The notes under the pieces were generated by a model, which was given only the letters and a program-made list of their open reading frames with translations, ran no database searches and was not told where the DNA came from. From Planctomycetales bacterium (GTDB lineage: Bacteria > Planctomycetota > Phycisphaerae > SM23-33): 9,723 nt of DNA. Positions 5,617 to 9,723 of the stretch are shown here, one piece after another. Within the stretch, counting starts at the first letter, position 1, and each line of letters begins with the position of its first letter. The DNA is taken from assembly GCA_030631085.1 (NCBI GenBank), contig DAOVLV010000042.1:1-9723 (forward strand). The letters run 5' to 3'. The position numbers and the translations under genes are program-made.

Positions 5617-6867
5617 ATGAAATCCGTTTCGATAGAGATAATCCTTGCGGTTGTTGTCGGCGTTGCGGCGTGGGCTATAGTGGTGTTGAGTAATTCAGCC
5701 GACCCGGACGCCGAAGCGACGACTGTTCCGGTCGCCAGCCAACCCGTTCGAGACGCTCCGGGCGGCGGGAGTTTCGCACAGTCTGACGTCGCAGACGCAC
5801 ATTGGCCGATATTTCGCGGCGACCAGGCCTTGCGGGGCGTAGCCAAAGGCAACCTCGGTAATGCGTTTAAACTCATCTGGGTATTCCACACCGACGGGCC
5901 GATTAAATCTTCGGTCGCCGTCGGCGACGGGAAGGTGTTCGTTGCCTCGGCAGATTCAAACGTCTATGCCCTCAACCTGCTTGACGGGAAAAGACTCTGG
6001 ACGTTCCCGACCAGCGGGGCAATCAAGGCTCCGCCGATCCTGCTGGACGGGACGGTGGTGGTCGGTTCGACCGATTCGCACCTGTACGCCATCAATGCCG
6101 AAACGGGCGCGGAGAAATGGAAATATCTCGCCGCCGGTCAGATTCTCGGTTCAGCCAACCGGCTGCGTATAGCCGACGGACAGACGCGGATTATCTTCGG
6201 TAGTTACGATAAAAAACTGCACTGCGTGAACGCCGCCGACGGGAAAGGTCTCTGGACATACGAGACGGAAGACTACATAAACGGCGCGCCCGCCGTGGCC
6301 GACGGTAAGGCCTTCTTCGGAAACTGCAAGGGAATTGTCTATGTCATCAACATCGCTAAAGGTGCATTGATGCGCACAATCGAGGTTGGTGCTCCTGTCG
6401 TCGTCTCACCGGCGGTAGTGGGCCGGACTTCGGAGAGCTCAGTCGAGCCGCGGGCGTATATCGGACACTATAACAACGAGGTCGTCTGCGTGGATTTATC
6501 GGCCGGGAAAATCCTCTGGCGGTATGATGAGATGGACGGCCCGGTCTTTTCCTCGCCGGCGGTAACGGACGATTACGTCGTGTTCGGCTCACAGGACGAG
6601 TACGTCCATTGCATTGACCGTAAAACCGGAAAGCGGGTTTGGGTCTTCAAAACCGGCGGGAATGTGGATAGTTCACCCGTCGTCTGTGGCGACAAGGTCG
6701 TTGTCGGCTCGGATGACGGCAGGCTGTACCTGTTGCGACTTTCGGACGGGGGCGAATTATGGTCTTATGAAATAGGACAGGCAATAACGGCTTCGCCCGC
6801 CGTGGCAGGAAACGCCATTATCGTCGGCAGCGAGGACGGAACGGTGTATGCTTTTGGACCTAAATGA
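5617..6867 (+). CDS. Membrane-anchored PQQ-type beta-propeller protein
   Basis: A 416-residue protein with one N-terminal membrane segment (about residues 7-26, EIILAVVVGVAAWAIVVLSN) and no obvious cleavage site. It therefore probably stays anchored with the propeller outside the cytoplasm. After a short Ala/Pro/Asp-rich linker it begins WPIFRGD. Seven regularly spaced blade motifs start at about residues 118, 158, 203, 243, 291, 332 and 372 (for example ALNLLDGKRLW, AINAETGAEKW, CVDLSAGKILW, CIDRKTGKRVW). The C-terminal VYAFGPK strand probably completes an eighth blade with the first strand, the usual propeller closure. This resembles BamB more than a dehydrogenase, and no catalytic or PQQ-ligand residues were identified. 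ATG 5617 has no clear Shine-Dalgarno sequence because the heptamer repeat ends just upstream. The stop TGA overlaps the ABC ATPase start as ATGA, indicating coupled translation. Confidence 0.87.
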   Translation: MKSVSIEIILAVVVGVAAWAIVVLSNSADPDAEATTVPVASQPVRDAPGGGSFAQSDVADAHWPIFRGDQALRGVAKGNLGNAFKLIWVFHTDGPIKSSVAVGDGKVFVASADSNVYALNLLDGKRLWTFPTSGAIKAPPILLDGTVVVGSTDSHLYAINAETGAEKWKYLAAGQILGSANRLRIADGQTRIIFGSYDKKLHCVNAADGKGLWTYETEDYINGAPAVADGKAFFGNCKGIVYVINIAKGALMRTIEVGAPVVVSPAVVGRTSESSVEPRAYIGHYNNEVVCVDLSAGKILWRYDEMDGPVFSSPAVTDDYVVFGSQDEYVHCIDRKTGKRVWVFKTGGNVDSSPVVCGDKVVVGSDDGRLYLLRLSDGGELWSYEIGQAITASPAVAGNAIIVGSEDGTVYAFGPK

Positions 6868-7550
6868 TGCTTCTGCAACTGACCGACATACATAAGCGTT
6901 ACGAATCTCCCGGCGCTGTCGCGGCGACGGAGGTTCTCAAGGGCGTAACGTTGCGCGTCAAGGACGGCGAGTCCGTAGCCATCGTCGGCCCTTCCGGTTC
7001 GGGGAAAAGCACGCTGCTGAATATCATCGGTTCGCTGGATAAGCCTACCTCCGGGCGGGTGCTGCTGAACGGTCAGGACTTGTCGCAACAGGACGAAAAA
7101 TCCCTGGCTGCCATCCGAAGCCGACAAATAGGCTTCGTCTTCCAACTCCATCACCTCCTGCCGCAATGCACTGTCCTTGAGAACGTCCTCGTACCGACGC
7201 TTGTGGCCGGCAGGGACGGCGCTGCCGAGCGGGCCGACAGGCTGTTGGAGCGGGTTGGGCTTTCCGGGCGTCTTTCGTATCGTCCCGGACAACTCTCCGG
7301 CGGCGAACGTCAGCGCGTCGCAGTCGTCCGCGCACTTATCAACGCACCGAAGTTGTTGCTCGCCGACGAGCCGACAGGATCGCTGGACCAGGCCGCCTCG
7401 GACAACCTCGCCGAACTGCTGGTCGAACTGAACCACGAAGAAGGCACTACACTGCTCGTGGTAACACACTCGACAGACCTTGCCGGCAGGATGGATCGGA
7501 TGCTCGAACTGACCGACGGCTCGCTCGTCGAGAAAGATAATCTCAAATGA
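6864..7550 (+). CDS. ABC transporter ATP-binding protein, LolD/MacB class
   Basis: A 228-residue complete nucleotide-binding domain: Walker A GPSGSGKST (42-50), Q-loop Gln94 in FVFQ, signature LSGGERQRV (144-152), Walker B LLLADE (164-169) with catalytic Glu169, D-loop SLD (173-175) and H-loop His202. The order, length and the F-V-F-Q-x-H-H-L-L-P segment are typical of ATPases that pair with FtsX-type permeases (LolD, MacB, FtsE group). It would hydrolyse ATP in the cytoplasm to drive movements of the permease encoded next. All motifs are intact. Start: ATG at 6864 overlaps the propeller stop as ATGA. A second ATG at 6867 follows at once, so the true start may be one codon later. Its own stop overlaps the permease start in the same way. 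This ties propeller, ATPase and permease into one translational unit. The substrate is unknown. Confidence 0.95.
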   Translation: MMLLQLTDIHKRYESPGAVAATEVLKGVTLRVKDGESVAIVGPSGSGKSTLLNIIGSLDKPTSGRVLLNGQDLSQQDEKSLAAIRSRQIGFVFQLHHLLPQCTVLENVLVPTLVAGRDGAAERADRLLERVGLSGRLSYRPGQLSGGERQRVAVVRALINAPKLLLADEPTGSLDQAASDNLAELLVELNHEEGTTLLVVTHSTDLAGRMDRMLELTDGSLVEKDNLK

Positions 7551-9723
7551 CGATCTGGAGGTTGATATTTCGCAGCCTGCGATTTTACATGCGCGGGCAT
7601 TTGGGCGTCGTCGCGGGCGTTGCGGTCGGAACGGCTGTTCTGGTCGGCGCGCTGGCGGTGGGCGATTCGGTAGGCTCCAGTCTCGATGCCGTCGCCGAAC
7701 GCCGCCTGGGAGAGGTAACACTCGCCGTCGATACGCCGGAAAGATTCTTCCGCGCCGAACTGGCCGACGAGATCACCGGCGAACTGGACGCTGCCGCCGC
7801 ACCGGTAATCAGCCTGAACGCCACAGCCGTCAACCCCGAAACCCAAAATCGGGCCAATCGTATCGGCGTCCTCGGAGTCGATAGGCGGTTCTGGCGTCTG
7901 GCCGACGCCGACGTCCTGCTGGACGGTAAGCCCAGCCGCGAGGTTGTCCTGAACGAACCGCTCGCCAGGAGGCTCGACGTTCGCCCCGGCGACAGTATCG
8001 TTCTGCGCATCCGCAAGCCGGGCCTGATGCCGGACGATGCGCCGATGTCAGGCGAGGCCGAAACCATCGCTGCAATGCGCCTGACCGTAAAAGCCGTCGC
8101 TTCCGAGACGCAATTCGGGCGCTTCAGCCTCCGGGCGGAGCAGGTCGCGCCGATGACGGCTTTTGTCCCGCTGGAGATATTGCAGGCAGCGATAGACCGC
8201 CCCGGCAAGGCGAATATGCTCCTTCTCGGCAAGGGCGCGAAAATAAATCCCGACTCGGCCGGCGCTGCGATGCGAAAGCACTGGAAACTCGCCGACGCCG
8301 GTATAGAACTGCGAAACCTGCTTCAGACAGGTATCGGCGAGTTTCGCACTGGCCGTGTGTTCATTGATCATCCCGTCGAACAGGCGGCGAGAGAAACCTT
8401 TACCGATGCCGTCGGCGTCCTGACATATTTCGTTACCAAAATCAGACGCGGAAAACACAGCACACCGTATTCGATGGTAAGCGCAATCGGTCCGCTCGAT
8501 CCCACGGAGCGCAGTCCGTGGGCTTTGCCGAATGATGTGAAGGACGACGAGATTGTTATCAACAAGTGGCTCGCCGCCGACCTGCAAACGAAGGTCGGCG
8601 ATGAGATTGAATTGGAGTATTTCGTTATCTCTCCGTCGCGGAAACTTCAGACTCGCACGAGTAAATTTCGCGTTTGCCGCGTCGTGCCGATGGAAGGACT
8701 CGCCGCCGATAAGGAACTGATGCCGAAATTCCCCGGTATCACCGGCGTCAAAAACTGCAAGGACTGGAAGCCGGGGAAATACTTCGACCCGCGCAAGGTC
8801 AGAGACAAAGACGAAGATTACTGGGACCGTTATCGCGGCACGCCCAAAGCCTTCGTTTCACTGCGGGCGGGTAAGAAAATGTGGTCCAATCGCTTCGGTG
8901 GACTGACGGCGATTCGTTTCCCGCTGTCCGGCGTATCGAGCCAGGTACGGGCCGACATGCTTCGGACGGAGATTGATCCTGCATCGGTGGGTTTATTCTT
9001 CCGCCCCGTGCGTGCCGAAGCCGTGGCTGCCGGTGAAAAATCGCTGAACTTCGGTTCGCTGTTTCTGGGGATGAGTTTTTTCCTTATGGCTTCGGCGGCT
9101 CTGCTGGTGGGGTTGCTGTTCGTCTTTGGCGTCCAGCAGCGGTCCGAGCAGGTCGGTACGCTTCTGGCGATGGGTTTCAGGCCTCATCAGGTACGCCGGT
9201 TGATGCTGGCTGAGAGCGGAATCCTGGCGATAATCGGCGGCGTTATCGGTACGTTCGGCGGGCTGATGTACACGAAGGCGATTATCCTTGGCTTGGGAAC
9301 GGTCTGGACCGGCGCAGCGGCAGGGACATCGACAATCCGCTTCGACGTCAGGGGCGTTACGCTTGCTGTCGGGGGTATCTCCGGCGTGCTGATTGCGCTG
9401 GCGGCGATATGGATAACGCTTCGAAGCCAGATGACATTATCAGCGAGACAGTTGCTCACCGGCGAAACCGGTCCGGCCGCATCAACGCCGCCTTCGGGGA
9501 GAAAAATCGGGTTCTGGTTCGGCCCGGTTGCGGTAGGCGCAGCGGTTGCGATACTGACGGTTGGCGGGTGGGACGATAAATATGCACCGACGGTATTCTT
9601 CGCAGCCGGTGCTGTTCTGCTCATTGGAGGTTTGGCATTTGCCCGTGCGTGGATATCAAGGCTGTCGCGTTCGGCGGAAATGACACTATCCGGCCTGGCC
9701 ATGCGAAATACGGGGCGTCGGCC
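7547..9723 (+). CDS. FtsX-type ABC transporter permease, C-terminus beyond the window
   Basis: The frame starts at ATG 7547, overlapping the ATPase stop (ATGA), and stays open to the right edge: 725 residues without a stop. Residues 17-38 form the first membrane helix (HLGVVAGVAVGTAVLVGALA). A large extracytoplasmic region runs from about 39 to 500. Then come helices at about 505-528, 558-577 and 604-624. The segment QQRSEQVGTLLAMGFRPHQV between the second and third is the FtsX-family loop that contacts the ATPase. Two more hydrophobic segments follow (about 655-673 and 678-700), then SGLAMRNTGRR, which in long permeases of this class begins a second membrane half. The protein is therefore probably of the long multi-helix (YbbP-like) type, not the four-helix MacB or LolC type. 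It would be the membrane partner of the adjacent ATPase. The substrate is unknown. Confidence 0.88.
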   Translation, partial: MTIWRLIFRSLRFYMRGHLGVVAGVAVGTAVLVGALAVGDSVGSSLDAVAERRLGEVTLAVDTPERFFRAELADEITGELDAAAAPVISLNATAVNPETQNRANRIGVLGVDRRFWRLADADVLLDGKPSREVVLNEPLARRLDVRPGDSIVLRIRKPGLMPDDAPMSGEAETIAAMRLTVKAVASETQFGRFSLRAEQVAPMTAFVPLEILQAAIDRPGKANMLLLGKGAKINPDSAGAAMRKHWKLADAGIELRNLLQTGIGEFRTGRVFIDHPVEQAARETFTDAVGVLTYFVTKIRRGKHSTPYSMVSAIGPLDPTERSPWALPNDVKDDEIVINKWLAADLQTKVGDEIELEYFVISPSRKLQTRTSKFRVCRVVPMEGLAADKELMPKFPGITGVKNCKDWKPGKYFDPRKVRDKDEDYWDRYRGTPKAFVSLRAGKKMWSNRFGGLTAIRFPLSGVSSQVRADMLRTEIDPASVGLFFRPVRAEAVAAGEKSLNFGSLFLGMSFFLMASAALLVGLLFVFGVQQRSEQVGTLLAMGFRPHQVRRLMLAESGILAIIGGVIGTFGGLMYTKAIILGLGTVWTGAAAGTSTIRFDVRGVTLAVGGISGVLIALAAIWITLRSQMTLSARQLLTGETGPAASTPPSGRKIGFWFGPVAVGAAVAILTVGGWDDKYAPTVFFAAGAVLLIGGLAFARAWISRLSRSAEMTLSGLAMRNTGRR
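8501..8522. repeat. Perfect 8-bp palindrome inside the permease gene
   Basis: CCCACGGA (8501-8508) and TCCGTGGG (8515-8522) are exact reverse complements around a GCGCAG loop. It encodes about residues D319 to W325 of the permease (D-P-T-E-R-S-P-W) in frame. Its look is that of a short dispersed palindromic element, but a single copy in the window cannot show dispersal, and chance or coding constraint remains possible. Confidence 0.45.

Noticed and set aside
6765..7721. Long open frame on the minus strand (318 codons)
   Set aside because: It is antisense to the ABC ATPase, which has every motif intact. It is a coding shadow from GC-biased third positions.
7310..8587. Several overlapping minus-strand open frames opposite the permease
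   Set aside because: They contradict the clear FtsX-type protein on the plus strand and show no family pattern.

Overview
The window looks like a chromosomal segment of a Planctomycetota-type bacterium, possibly Phycisphaerae-like. This is an inference from style of gene content. It holds several PQQ-type beta-propeller proteins, one of them opening with the W-x-x-W-R-G-P motif common in planctomycete propellers. It also holds a pseudopilin of the RRGFTLVE type, a DUF502 membrane protein and a STAS protein, all in moderately GC-rich DNA. No rRNA, tRNA, CRISPR array, integrase or insertion sequence was seen.

Layout. Positions 1-236 hold the C-terminal end of a glycoside hydrolase family 57 protein. 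A short unrecognised gene (314-502, minus strand) converges on it. A 242-base divergent gap follows, with a near-consensus sigma-70-type promoter at 642-670. That promoter should drive a two-gene unit: a STAS-domain protein (745-1110) and a DUF502 membrane protein (1137-1742). The unit is closed by a 30-base perfect palindrome at 1759-1788.

From 1894 to the right edge all genes run on the plus strand and are tightly packed. They are a secreted beta-propeller with a Pro/Lys-rich linker and a TPR-like tail (1894-3378), a second secreted beta-propeller with an inserted helical hairpin (3389-4750), a pseudopilin-like protein (4756-5514), a heptamer-repeat inverted element (5511-5604), a membrane-anchored beta-propeller (5617-6867), an ABC ATPase of the LolD/MacB class (6864-7550) and the first 725 residues of an FtsX-type permease (7547 to the edge). 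The last three are joined by ATGA overlaps.

How they may work together. The ABC ATPase and FtsX permease form a type VII ABC-superfamily module (LolCDE/MacB/FtsEX group), which acts on substrates or partners outside the cytoplasmic membrane rather than importing solutes. Its immediate translational partner is a propeller anchored in the membrane, not the HlyD-type adaptor found with MacB. Two further exported propellers and a pseudopilin lie in the same run. A cell-envelope assembly or export machine with propeller scaffolds is a reasonable hypothesis. It is not shown by the sequence, and the substrate is unknown.
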